This document shows positions 12,409 to 22,439 of a stretch of DNA of 64,000 bases, one piece after another. Under the pieces are notes generated by a model. The model saw only the letters and a list, made by a program, of their open reading frames with translations. It did no database searches and had not been told where the DNA came from. Made by a program: the position numbers and the translations under genes. The DNA comes from Porphyra umbilicalis (lineage: Eukaryota; Rhodophyta; Bangiophyceae; Bangiales; Bangiaceae): contig KV918873.1 in NCBI GenBank assembly GCA_002049455.2, positions 124,001 to 188,000 on the forward strand, read 5' to 3'. Every line of letters begins with the position of its first letter. Position 1 is the stretch's first letter.

Positions 12409-12957
12409 GCGTGGTCGTGGGTAGCAGCGATTCCTCTTGTTTGGCGACCCCTGGTTCTTGCTTTTTCTCAATCGGTTCATGTCGTAGCGCCTTTGTGCCA
12501 ACGTCTCAGTGTGGGGAGGGGCGACATAGCGCAGCAGCCACTGCTTGCTGCTTGGTGGGTGGACGAGCGCGAACGAGGTGTAAATGGCAACGGCACTGTC
12601 AACGCAACAGATAGCTTCACACGTAATGACGAGTCATCCATGCCGACGGCGTGCAAGAGCGCCGCCCAGACCGGCTCTCGGCCACGCTCGCGAGACGGCG
12701 AGTTGAAAAAACCGCGTGCGCCTATACGTGTCGCTACGCGGCTCGTGGAAGTGCGAGGCCCACCCGCAGCCGCCCAACCAGCTCCAACAGTCAAGCCAGC
12801 ACCAAGCGCATGACGACCGCAGCTGCGAAAGACACGAAATCGATTCCCGACCACAAGCAGCCAACGTCACCACCGACACCACCATCGCCAGAGTGACCAC
12901 CGCTTTGACCACCACCGCGACCGCCATTGTGCGGCGGTGGCTCCGCCTCATCGCCGC

Positions 12958-14076
12958 TCATTCGGGGTCGGTGGAGGGCAGCTCACCAATTGGCGGTAGC
13001 AGCGGTAGCGCGTTGCTCTCGCGGATGGATGCCCGCTCCTCCTCGAGCGTCAAGTTTCGAAAGTCGTCGCGCCGATAGCCGACACCCCCAAACAGCTCTC
13101 CCTCCACGCCACCCGCCTGCAGCGAGTCGCTGGACGGTGATAAGAAGGCTGCGACGCGCACCCCGTCCTCTCCGCCGCCGCCACCATTGCCACCGCCGTC
13201 GCCGTCGCCATCGCCAAAGCCCAGCCGCGGCACCGGCTCCGCGCCAGCCTGGCCCCCCATCCGCGGAGAGCTCGCGACTGAAGTGCCGCCTCGGCTGCAC
13301 GCACTGTCGGTGCTCAGCCGAACGGGCCCCCACTCGCGGCTCGCCCGCCGTGGCTCGATGCTGCCGCGCAACGACCCAGACCGGGGCGTCGTGCCCTCGT
13401 CAGCGCCCGACAACAGTGGCACCCAGCCAATGACCCCAGACTCGTTCGACGACGAGCCCGACCGCCCCGTACTTGTCCTCACCACCCGGTCAACGGGTCG
13501 GGGCGACACGCGGCGAGAGCGGGCCTCCCGGCTAAAGTCGCGGGGGGGTAGCTCCAGGCTCCGCCGCCCCGGCGTCAAGTCGCCGCACTCCTCATCATCG
13601 TCGTCGCCATGGTGAGCCGCGCCGCCGAGACAACGCCGCCGCGGGCCGGTCGACTGGTTGTTCGTCGTCATACGGCGAAGCGGCACGTCGGGGCTCCCGC
13701 CCAAGGCGAGCAACGCCTCCATGCGCAGACGGCCGCAACCGCGGTTGCGACCGGCAGGGCTCGACGGCAATGACGTCAACGACTCGCTACGGTCCACAGA
13801 GGAGAGTGGCAGGGCCGAGGACAGTGCGCCGCCATTCTCGTTGCCAGCGGCCGCCTTCCGGTCGACCGTCGCTGGGGGGGCATCCGACAGGCTTGTCGTC
13901 GGGGAAGTGGCGACGTCGCCCAGCGTGGCCGCGCCAGAAGCCCGCTTGGAGCCGCCCTTCTTCAACGCTTGGATGGCCGCCTTGGCCAAGCGACTGCCCC
14001 GGGAGCGTGCCTTCTCCCGTGGCGACGCCGGCGACCCATCGGCTGCGGTGGCCGCAACGACCCCAGAAGAGTTCAT
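12958..14076 (-). CDS. Ser/Arg/Gly-rich hypothetical protein
   Basis: No family recognised. One open frame of 372 residues if started at the ATG at 14076 (MNSSGVVAATAADGS); an earlier in-frame ATG at 14118 would add 14 hydrophobic residues. The protein is low complexity and probably disordered. It has a basic Lys/Arg/Ser N-terminal third (KARSRGSRLAKAAIQALKK), a DDDDEE patch near the middle, Ser/Arg stretches, a (GD)n/Gly run and an acidic end (LTLEEERASIRESNALPLL). Serines in basic context suggest a phosphoprotein, possibly nuclear. It is tail to tail with the glutamate receptor gene about 550 bp away. The uninterrupted frame and balanced composition argue that it is real. Confidence 0.6.
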   Translation of the reverse strand: MNSSGVVAATAADGSPASPREKARSRGSRLAKAAIQALKKGGSKRASGAATLGDVATSPTTSLSDAPPATVDRKAAAGNENGGALSSALPLSSVDRSESLTSLPSSPAGRNRGCGRLRMEALLALGGSPDVPLRRMTTNNQSTGPRRRCLGGAAHHGDDDDEECGDLTPGRRSLELPPRDFSREARSRRVSPRPVDRVVRTSTGRSGSSSNESGVIGWVPLLSGADEGTTPRSGSLRGSIEPRRASREWGPVRLSTDSACSRGGTSVASSPRMGGQAGAEPVPRLGFGDGDGDGGGNGGGGGEDGVRVAAFLSPSSDSLQAGGVEGELFGGVGYRRDDFRNLTLEEERASIRESNALPLLPPIGELPSTDPE

Positions 14077-14279
14077 GTTGACCAGAGGGGAGAACAACAA
14101 ACACAAGCAAGGGACCACAACACATCAAAACAAGGGGAGGAGAGCAGCACGACGGGCAGACGACGGGCCTAAGGGAGAGCGCAAGACAGAAGAAACGACG
14201 AAATCGCATGAGACGACGGGGAGAGGCGGGACCAAGGGCGGTCGCCCACGCGAGTCGTGAACAGGACACTGGCCGACAA

Positions 14280-15450
14280 CAGGCAGTCGCGAGCTATGTA
14301 CACCGTGCGTCAGTGGCGGGGACGAGGCATGCGGTGACTGCTTATCGCGGCTGCTTGCCCGGTGGTGCCGCGCACACGCAGCGTGTGGGCGCGTCGCCGT
14401 GGCCAGGCAGAGGGGGGCGAGGGAGGGGCGAGCCGTCCTGTGATGGCGGCCAGTCGGAAGTGAGAAGGGGCTGGGTCAGCCTCCGCCGCGCGCCGCCACC
14501 TGCCCAAACGGGTGGCCGGGCCGGCGCTCCCCGCGCCGCATCGCGGTAAGGCAGGCGACCCGACGCCCGCCATGGCCCGCGGGTGGGCTCCCAACAGGCA
14601 ACCGCCGGCGCCGCAACACCCACCTGCACGGGCGTCCAACGTCACGGCACTTGGTCGGCGCGCGCAACCACAAAAAATCTGGGCGACCGAACCACCGCCG
14701 CCGCCCCGGATCAGCGGTCGCACGCAGTGTGGCGGGGCTGCGCGACGCCGCGGGGGGGGGGCGGAGCGCGGTCGCCAGTTGCCCGTAGCGGTGACAAACG
14801 ACGAGGCGGCGGCCGCAGCGCCGCACGTTGCGCGGCACGCGGCGCGTCTGCGGGGTCGGGCGAGGACGCGTCGCGCAGCGGCGGCCGCTTGCGTGGCAGG
14901 GGCGTGCCGCGACTGTAAAGAGGCCCGTCGGGGCCTGCCCATGGACCCGCCCCGCAGCGGCGGCCGTGGCCGACGGCGCCCACAAGGCAGGAACGCGCGA
15001 CCCATACGTGCGGGGCGGCAACGACACCCCACCGCCCGACAGCCACCGCCCGACAGCAGCCCCCCGACAACCCCACCGCGCGACCACCGGCGCGGCTCGG
15101 TGAACAGACCGAGCCGCGGCGACGGGGGCGCGAGTCTCCATCTCGGCGACGGCGCCGAGCGCCGTCGCTCAACCGCGGCGCAGTGCGTCCGTTGGTGCCC
15201 AATGCGGCCGCCGGCGTCGTGCGGCACCCCGCCGGCGGGTCGCAGGTGCCGTCCTTGCCCACCGCGGTCGGTGTGGGGAACCCCCACCGGACGGCGGACG
15301 CGGCGGCGGCAGCGCAAAAGGGGCCACCCGCGGGGGCGGCCGCCGCAACAGCGCCCGCGGCGGACCGCCGCGCCGCGCGCCGAGCGCAGCGCTGCCGCCC
15401 CCACCCGCCGTATGGGCACGCGCCGCGCGCACGGCGGCGGCCGGTCTCCC
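14280..15450. other. GC-rich stretch, coding status unresolved
   Basis: Competing 200-370-codon frames on both strands are Arg/Pro/Ala-rich, with no domain. A gene upstream of, or overlapping, the 3' end of the pseudouridine synthase is possible but cannot be supported. Confidence 0.4.
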
Positions 15451-15452
15451 CC

Positions 15453-16391
15453 TCACAACCCCGCCAGCGGCTCCCAGCCGTCGAGCGGCACGCCGACCCC
15501 CCCCGCAGCGGCGCGGAGGTAGGGTGGCACGGGGGCGGTGACCCCCCCCACGCCCCACCCCCTCGGGAGCGTTACCCCCCCCCGTGCAGGTAAATCGGCC
15601 GCACGTCCGTCGCGCCGGCGGGCATCCACGGGTGGCGGAGGGTCTCCCCGCCGTCGGCGGCGGGGCCCCCCCCGCCCCCCCACCGCCCGTACCGGTCGTC
15701 GCCGAGGAGCGGCGCGCCGAGCCCCGCCGCCACGTGCCGCCGCAGCTGGTGCTTGCGCCCGCCCGCCGGCCACAGCGCCACGACCGCCACGGGGCGGCCG
15801 CCGCGGGCGCCGGCGCCGAGCACCGCCCACCGGGTGGACGCCGCGCGGCCGTCGAGGTCGTCGGTGAGCGTGCCGCCGGCGCCAGCGACGAGGCGGGGGG
15901 GGTGCGGGGAGGGCGCTTCCCCCCACCGCCGTCGCCAATGGCCACCATGCCGACATAGGCCTTGCGGAGGCGGCCACCGCCGCTGCCGCCGTCGCTGCCG
16001 TCGCCGCGAAACGCGGCGCCCGCCTCGGCCGCCGCCGCCCACCCGCGGGCGACGAGGAGCACGCCACTAACACGCGCGTCGAGGCGGTGCACGAGCCGCG
16101 GGGCGGCGGCGGCGGCCGCCGCCGCCGCCGCCGCTGCCGCGCCGGCGGGCGGTGCGGTCCCCCCCCGTGCCGAGTGGCCACCACTGGTGGACGCCACAGC
16201 GTCGCTGCCGCCGCACGCGTCCGGCAGCAAGCCGAGCAGGCCGTCGACGCACACGCCGACGCGGCGGCCGCCCTGCACCGGGAGGCCCGCGGGTTTGGAC
16301 AGCGCCCAACCCCACGCGCCCGACGCGACGACGCGGGCGGCCAGCCACGGGGCGGCGGCGGTGGAGGCCGCCCACGGGTGGCGGCCGCGGC

Positions 16392-16425
<34 letters not shown>

Positions 16426-16767
16426 AGCGGGGGCGGCCCGCCGCCCGCCGCGGTCGCGGGGGAGGGTAGCTGCCGCCGCCGCCGCCTCTGGCAGCTGCCA
16501 CCAATCGCGCGGCGCTACTGCTGCTACCGCCGGTGACGTCCCAGGCGGCTGGACGGCTACCGACACGGTGTCGCCAGCAGTGACACGGTCGCCCGGCGTC
16601 GCCGCCGCGCCATTGAGCAGCAGCCGCCGCCGACGGGCGGCGGCGTGGAGCGCGCCCTGCCGGGGTGGGGGGTTCAGGGAGCGGCGGAGAAAGCGGTCCA
16701 GACGGGTGCCTGCAGGCGTCCCTGGGGGTACACACAGGTCACGCAGCGGGGGGGGGCGGGGGGGCAT
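15453..16767 (-). CDS. RluA-family RNA pseudouridine synthase
   Basis: Would isomerise uridine to pseudouridine in rRNA or tRNA. From the ATG at 16767 it shows an S4-type RNA-binding segment (TRLDRFLRRSL, residues 21-31, then VTAGDTVSV), the ALSKPAGLPVQGG strand and the catalytic motif HRLD (227-230, in LVHRLDARVSGVLLVARG) with the catalytic Asp. Next are RKAYVGMV and, in a second frame, GRKHQLRRHVA with GAPLLGDDRYG. The C-terminal tail (IYLHGG, then LPRGWGVGG) is in a third frame, stop at 15453. The two frame changes fall at C runs 15919-15924 and 15575-15583, so they look like homopolymer errors. Poly-Ala insertions of 15-20 residues interrupt the fold. Alternative starts at 16863 and 16887 would lengthen the N-terminus, perhaps as an organelle transit peptide. 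Confidence 0.82.
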
Positions 16768-16899
16768 GGTGCACCGTGAGGGGGTGGGAGAGGGGCGAAA
16801 AGACGAAGGACGAAAGCAACACGCGGCTGCGGCGGCGGGCGTCGACGGGCGCGGTGGATGCATTGGACGTGGGCCTCGATCGGACAAAAAAGTCGGCTG

Positions 16900-18250
16900 T
16901 ACAGTATGACATGGGGGAGGCTACAGAGAGCTGAAAGCGCGTTCGCGAAAATACCCTGGGCTTGCAAAACGATGAAACTGTTTTCACGCGACAAGAGATA
17001 CATAGGCAAGTCGAGCAGCGCCTCCCGACCGACGCCGCTTGGGAGCGCACGTACGAGCGGGAGATCAGAAAAAAGGAGACGAGGACGGCGGCCATGGCGG
17101 CGGTGGTGGCGGTCGCCGACGTGACCACCGCTTGCTGGCGCAGGGGGCGCTCCGCCCACCGCCGCCGCGGCGTCTACCGCGGCCCGCACGAGCGGCAGCC
17201 GCTGCCGTCGGGAGGGTACCCGCCCACTGGTGGGTAGCGGCCGCCCGCACGCCCCTCGAAGACCAGCGCTTTGTCTTCGTCCGAGGGGGGGTAGGTGATC
17301 GCCCCGAGGGGCTCCTGCCGCACCCACCGGAGGGTCAGCAGCGGCCGCTACCGCCGTGGCGGGCGGCGGCTGCCACCGAGGCACGGCCGCCACCATCCGG
17401 ACAACCACCGGCCGACGCTGGCTGGGCGGTCGTCGCTTGCCGCAGCGCAGACTCGAGGCCGAGCTGCGCGATGCGCACGTGCGCGGCGGCGACGCGGTGG
17501 ATGGGGAGGGGGGGGTATGTGGGGCCACAGAGGGGGAGGGGGGGGGAAGAAGCGATCGATGGCACTGGGAAGCGGGCGGCAGGGTGGAGAGAGAAAATAG
17601 CCGGGGCGCCACGCCGCCGCCGCCGCCGCCGCCGGCACCGCCGCGGTCGCGGGAGCCGCGGCCGTGGGCGCCTCTCGCTGCCGTGTGCGGGCGCGCGTCG
17701 TGCGCACGGTCGCTCACTGCTCACCGCTGCGTCGGCGGCAGGCGCGGCGGCAACACCGCCAGCGGGGGTGGCCGCCGCCCCCACCCGCCGCGCGCGTGTG
17801 TTGCGGGAAGGGATGCGACCACGAAGACCGCAGCGCCGACACGACCCCCTGTTTGAAAACTCAAAATCGACGTCTCCCACAGGGCCCGCAGAGCCCGATT
17901 GTGGCCAACTACCGCGAATTGCGACATCATGGCCGTTCAGGGCCGCGTCCTCCTGCCCCCACGACCCCGTAAACGCCGCACCTGCTCTCACGTACCTTTT
18001 TAACAACGATTGTGCTTCCGCCGAACGTAAGGGCGATGAAAACGTCGCCACCTCTAGCAACTTCACAGAAAGATGCGGGCAGCCCCGGCGCATGTTCCCA
18101 GAGTCAAGAAAGCGCCGGGGGACGTTCTCCAACGGCGTAGGGAGTAGAGATGTGCAAATTGCAGCCACGTCGTGCAATTTTCGGAAACTTTCCTGTGTCG
18201 CGCTGGAAGGGTCCTGGGAGCGTCACGCCGTAAATTACGATTGCAGCCAC
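16900..18250. other. GC-rich stretch with possible minus-strand exon pieces
   Basis: No gene can be modelled. On the minus strand, 17340-17200 reads LTLRWVRQEPLGAITYPPSD in one frame, and 17480-17340 reads RIAQLGLESALRQATTAQPA in another. Both look more protein-like than their surroundings, so a small interrupted gene may lie here. No family is recognised. Confidence 0.25.
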
Positions 18251-18725
18251 GTGTGTGGACCTCGGAAGGGAGATCCGGGTGCGCTGGAGGCGTATCGGAC
18301 GCTTGTGGTTGTGCTTCGAGCACACAGGCACGGCTCGACCTCACCCGTCGGCCCTCAGGCGCATCCTAGGCCGTTTACGGCTGTGCCTGGGCGCGGACAG
18401 ACCACTTTCAGCCTCAAATATCGGCCAGCAGGGGCACGCGGGGCGTTCCCTTGGCTGCCTTTTTCCCCTTCGCGCTGCGGGCACTTCCGCGGACGCACAC
18501 GCCGAGAGTCGCCTCGTCCGTTGTGATGCCAGTGGCCGGCCGCACCTTGTGGTCCTCGAGGTTACGGCATTCGACACCGCCAGATACTGCCCACGCATCA
18601 ACCTACCACTGTTCTCAACGTCGGCCCGTGCCCTTCTTCCTCTCCTCGTTCCCCCGCACTTGTACAATTTTTTCTCACCCAACCCCCCCCCTCGCCCGGA
18701 CTCGTGCCCCACTATTGGCTACGCG

Positions 18726-20783
18726 ATGCCTGCACATGCGCACCGGGCTCCGGCGTGGAGGTTCCTGGCGACCACGGAGGTCAACGGACGGCTGCGGTTG
18801 TCATGCGCGGCGCCAGGCTGCTCCTACCGCGCGCGCGTGGCTAACATCACCCGGGCTACAGCTCATCTGCTCGCCTGTCCGCTAGCCAAGCACACGTGGC
18901 CCGGGCTCGCCGCCGCCTTGTCACCCCGTCGCCTATCGGACGATGCGCCGCCTCCCTCATGCGCAGAGATTGCCACGTGGGCAGAGCAGTGCGCGGCGCT
19001 GATGTTTCAGTCCGGCCTGGCGTTTGGAACGTTTGACAACCCCCGCTGGCGTGCCTTCTTCCTTACCATCTCAGGCGGGCGGTTCTCTGGGCCAGGGGAC
19101 CGTCGCGCTGTCGGGGGCTCGCTCCTGCAATCGGTGTTTAATCGGGTTTTCGCCCAGGTTTTGGCGGTGGTGGCCGCCCATCACGGCCGGACTTTGACCT
19201 GCGACGGCATCACCGACGCCAACTCCAGGGGAGCCTACAACGTAATTGCTTGCGCTCCAGTTCCCTTCATTATGTCGGTCTTCCGGCTGGGAGTGAACCC
19301 GTCTACCGCCGAGAACCTGTTGAACGGGCTCGTGTCTTCCCTGCCCCAGTCGCTCACGGAACCGCAGCCCGTGTCGGCTCTTCTCCGTGGCCGCGCCATC
19401 CCCAGCGCCCGGTTGGATGCTCTGCTGGGCTTCCCTTTTTGGGCGATGGTGACGGACAACGCGAGCAACATGGTGCTGATGCGCAACAAGGCGGTAGAGA
19501 GCGGCCTCTCCATCATGGCGTACGGCTGTTTTGCTCATGTCGTGAACCTGTTGGCCAAGGATGTCAGCAAGCAGTCGGCTCTACAGCTGGGCATCAAGTC
19601 CGCCGTCACCTGGAGCGTCTTTTTCCGCCGGTGCACGCGGGCTCGCAGCTCGTTGACCAATGACAGGGCCGTGCAGCGGCTTGCCGGGGTACTTATTGAG
19701 TCGCCGAAGTCATTTAGCCCTACGAGGTGGGTCGGACAGAGCGTAGTCATACGCTCGTATTTGAGTAATTTGGAGGCTTCTCGCCGGGTGTTAGCGGCAA
19801 ATCGGCACAACCCCACCGGCTTCGATGTGCCCGACAGTGTTTTTTCCGCAGTGGACCAGGCTGCTCCCGCCTCGTCGGCGGCTGTCGCCGCCCCGGTGTT
19901 GCGGATGTTGTTCCGTATGTCTGCGTCTTTGGAAGCAGACGCGTCCCCTCTCTCGGCCGTGGTGGGTCTACTGTCTGGGTTTGTGGTGGCGCTGCGCACT
20001 GGTTTTCCCGAGCTGCCCGAGAGCACCCGCAGCTACTTGGTGGACCGCGTACACGCACGATTCGCCTCCTTTGGTGACCCGCACGTCGTCCTTGCGTTTT
20101 ACCTCGATCCATTCTTTGCCCCGTGCCGACACGCCGACGACGGGGCGCTGTGGGGGACTCGAACACTGGCGGGGCACCGCGACGCCGCCATCGAGCGGCT
20201 AGCCGGGGACGACGTGGCGTTTCGCAACGCGCTTATCGGAGACCTGGGCGGGTACATCACCCACGTGGACTCCGCGGCGGGCGTTGACGGCTCCCCTCTT
20301 CACCCCGCCACGTGGTGGCGGCTGTATGGTGACTCGTGGCCTACGCTTCAGGTGGTGGCCACCCGGCTGCTGTCGCTCGCATGCTCCTCTGCGGGTTCGG
20401 AGCGCTCCTTCAAGACCCTCGGCGTCGTGTTGTCCCGCACCCGCAACAGGACGCACGACGAACGCGTCGACCGGCAGTGGTCTGTGGCCTTCAACTCGAG
20501 GCAGCTCAACCGGGTTAATGCGGTGGCCATTTACCAGCGATCCAGGACAGAGAAGGAGGTGGTGGGTTTGGTGCGTGTGGCGGTGGCTGCCGCGGTTGCG
20601 GGGGCGGGGGCGGGCGGTGCACCTGCTGGAGGGGCGCCTGCTGCTGAAGGCGACGATGACGGAGATGATGATGACGAGGGGGATGAGGACGGGGGAAGTG
20701 GAGATGAAGGAGGCGCTTTGGAAGCTGAGGATATTGAAGCTGGGGCGGTGGATGGTGAGGTGAACATTCTGCTTGCTGACTAA
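18726..20783 (+). CDS. hAT-family transposase, apparently whole (hAT copy 1)
   Basis: Cut-and-paste DNA transposase. The ATG at 18726 (MPAHAHRAPAWRFL) is preferred because the BED-type zinc finger starts just after it: Cys-x4-Cys ... His-x3-Cys in LSCAAPGCSYRARVA and AHLLACP. The frame is open further upstream to 18255 but that part lacks family features. The RNase-H-like core follows, with CDGITDANSRGAYN (first acidic residue) and MVTDNASNMVLMRN (second). The hATC dimerisation domain comes near the end (ATWWRLYGDSWPTLQ, then SSAGSERSFKTLG and FNSRQL). The last ~75 residues are a Gly/Ala then Asp/Glu-rich tail. The frame is uninterrupted, so the element may be recent or active. Terminal inverted repeats were not found by eye. 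A damaged relative lies at 57240-59314. Confidence 0.88.
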   Translation: MPAHAHRAPAWRFLATTEVNGRLRLSCAAPGCSYRARVANITRATAHLLACPLAKHTWPGLAAALSPRRLSDDAPPPSCAEIATWAEQCAALMFQSGLAFGTFDNPRWRAFFLTISGGRFSGPGDRRAVGGSLLQSVFNRVFAQVLAVVAAHHGRTLTCDGITDANSRGAYNVIACAPVPFIMSVFRLGVNPSTAENLLNGLVSSLPQSLTEPQPVSALLRGRAIPSARLDALLGFPFWAMVTDNASNMVLMRNKAVESGLSIMAYGCFAHVVNLLAKDVSKQSALQLGIKSAVTWSVFFRRCTRARSSLTNDRAVQRLAGVLIESPKSFSPTRWVGQSVVIRSYLSNLEASRRVLAANRHNPTGFDVPDSVFSAVDQAAPASSAAVAAPVLRMLFRMSASLEADASPLSAVVGLLSGFVVALRTGFPELPESTRSYLVDRVHARFASFGDPHVVLAFYLDPFFAPCRHADDGALWGTRTLAGHRDAAIERLAGDDVAFRNALIGDLGGYITHVDSAAGVDGSPLHPATWWRLYGDSWPTLQVVATRLLSLACSSAGSERSFKTLGVVLSRTRNRTHDERVDRQWSVAFNSRQLNRVNAVAIYQRSRTEKEVVGLVRVAVAAAVAGAGAGGAPAGGAPAAEGDDDGDDDDEGDEDGGSGDEGGALEAEDIEAGAVDGEVNILLAD

Positions 20784-20789
20784 ACTTGT

Positions 20790-21950
20790 GTGCTACTTTT
20801 CTTTCTTTCAGTTGCCCGATCGACAGTGTCCATTCGTCACCAGCTGAGCAAGTGTAGTATGAGCAACGCACAGCAACCTCCATTCCGATGGAGCCAGACG
20901 CGACTACGGTTGCCCAGTACCAACTGCACTTTGCCCCCGCTCTCCGCAAGGCACCCTCGTTGCTCGCTTCTATCCCTGACCGCACCACGTGGGTGTCACA
21001 CATGTTGGAACAAGCCTCTGCAACCTCCGATACATTTCTTCATGCCGCCACATCCGCCCCCAACACACTACCCCAGCTCCCCCCCGCCCCCCACGTCTCG
21101 TACAATCACTTTCCTACCACCATGGATCCTGTCCGCACGCGCACTATCTCAGCCACTGCGTGCTCCTGTACAAAAGCCAGTCGAGTAGATTCCCACTGCT
21201 GGCGACTCGGGAGCCACCAGCCGTCAGCAACTCATTTTGCCGCTACTGCCCGCCGTACACCCCCCCCGTCGATGGCGGGACGGCCACCTCGTAGCTTGTT
21301 GCATGATTGCCCCTCTTGGACCTTCCGGCGGATGGTCTCAATCATCATCTGTTCAGCACCCACACGCCCGTGGAAATGTAGGGAGAGATTCTGCAGAACG
21401 AGACAAGAGAGAATCAAAAGCGACGCGAAGAGCGTTTTGTTGACTCTGATGGACGTGGGCGTCTTCTTCGCGCACCAAAATTGCCGTGCACCTCGACCAT
21501 GTGGATTAGCACCGCTCGTTGTTAGCGTCTTCTTCGCCATTACGTGTTGATCGGCATGGTACCTGCAATAATTGACCGCACTCCCGTGCCGCACTCAACA
21601 AGCCGATGTACTGGAATAATGTCAACCAGCGCAGTCGCGCGCTGTCCCTTCCCCTTGCTCCCGCCCCCGAATACCACCCAAAATATATCTCGATGCGAAC
21701 ACGTACCTGGCTCAGCTCGACTCCCAAGACAAGACACAGAGTACTGGTCAAAAACTTTGAGACCAGGGCGATGCGCGACCTGAGAGCGGGGACGGCGTTG
21801 CCGACCGAGAGCCGAACACCCCGCCGCCGAAAAAGGGCCCCACAGCAGCAGCAGACGCAGCGTGGCGCCCACTATTCCCAAAAAGGGGGGAGCGCCACGG
21901 CCGACGAAAGGGCGAATCGCCACCAACACGGAAGCACACCGCCGACAACA
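20790..21950. other. intergenic 3' of hAT copy 1
   Basis: No gene supported. Part of this should be the 3' end of the hAT element. A frame at 20888-21550 has no recognisable domain. Confidence 0.45.
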
Positions 21951-21959
21951 AAATGCGTA

Positions 21960-22430
21960 GGTTGGCTGATCGTAGGCGGGAGGCAGGCCAACGACCGCGG
22001 GGCGACCGACGGAGGGCAGGGGGCAGACCAAAACCAATGGGGTCGCCAGCGGTGGGTGGAGGGCACCCCAAAGACCGCGGGGCGGCCGAAGGCCGCCATG
22101 AGGCAAGCCAACGGCCGCGGGGTGGCCGACGGCGGGCGGGGGGCGTGACAACGACCGCGGGGCGGCCGAGAGCGGGCGGGGGGGAAGCCGACGACCGCGG
22201 GGTGGCCGGCGGCGGGCTGGGGGCACGCCCACGACCGCCGGGTGGCCGATGGAAGGAGGGGGGTAAGAAAATGATGGCGGGGTGACTGATGCCGGGCAGG
22301 GTGAAGGCCGACACCCGCGTGGGTGCCGGCGACGGACGGGGGGCTGGCCGACGCGCAGGTTGGCCGGTGGCAGGTAGGGGCCCGGCCGGCACGCGGGATG
22401 CCGACGACAGGGGAGACGCCGGGGAGATCG
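21960..22430. repeat. ~45-bp GC-rich minisatellite, about 10 degenerate copies
   Basis: Units run GACCGCGGGGnGGCCGACGGCGGGCGGGGGGC with variations, seen at about 1.5-turn spacing of 42-48 bases. Read on the minus strand the period of ~15 codons gives a repeating Pro/Arg/His peptide with no stop, which explains the long frames here. It is not evidence of a gene. Confidence 0.75.
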
Positions 22431-22439
22431 CGGCCAAAG

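Noticed and set aside
21960-22430. Pro/Arg-rich minus-strand gene
   Set aside because: The frame is produced by a ~45-bp minisatellite with a period of whole codons; composition is entirely repeat-driven.
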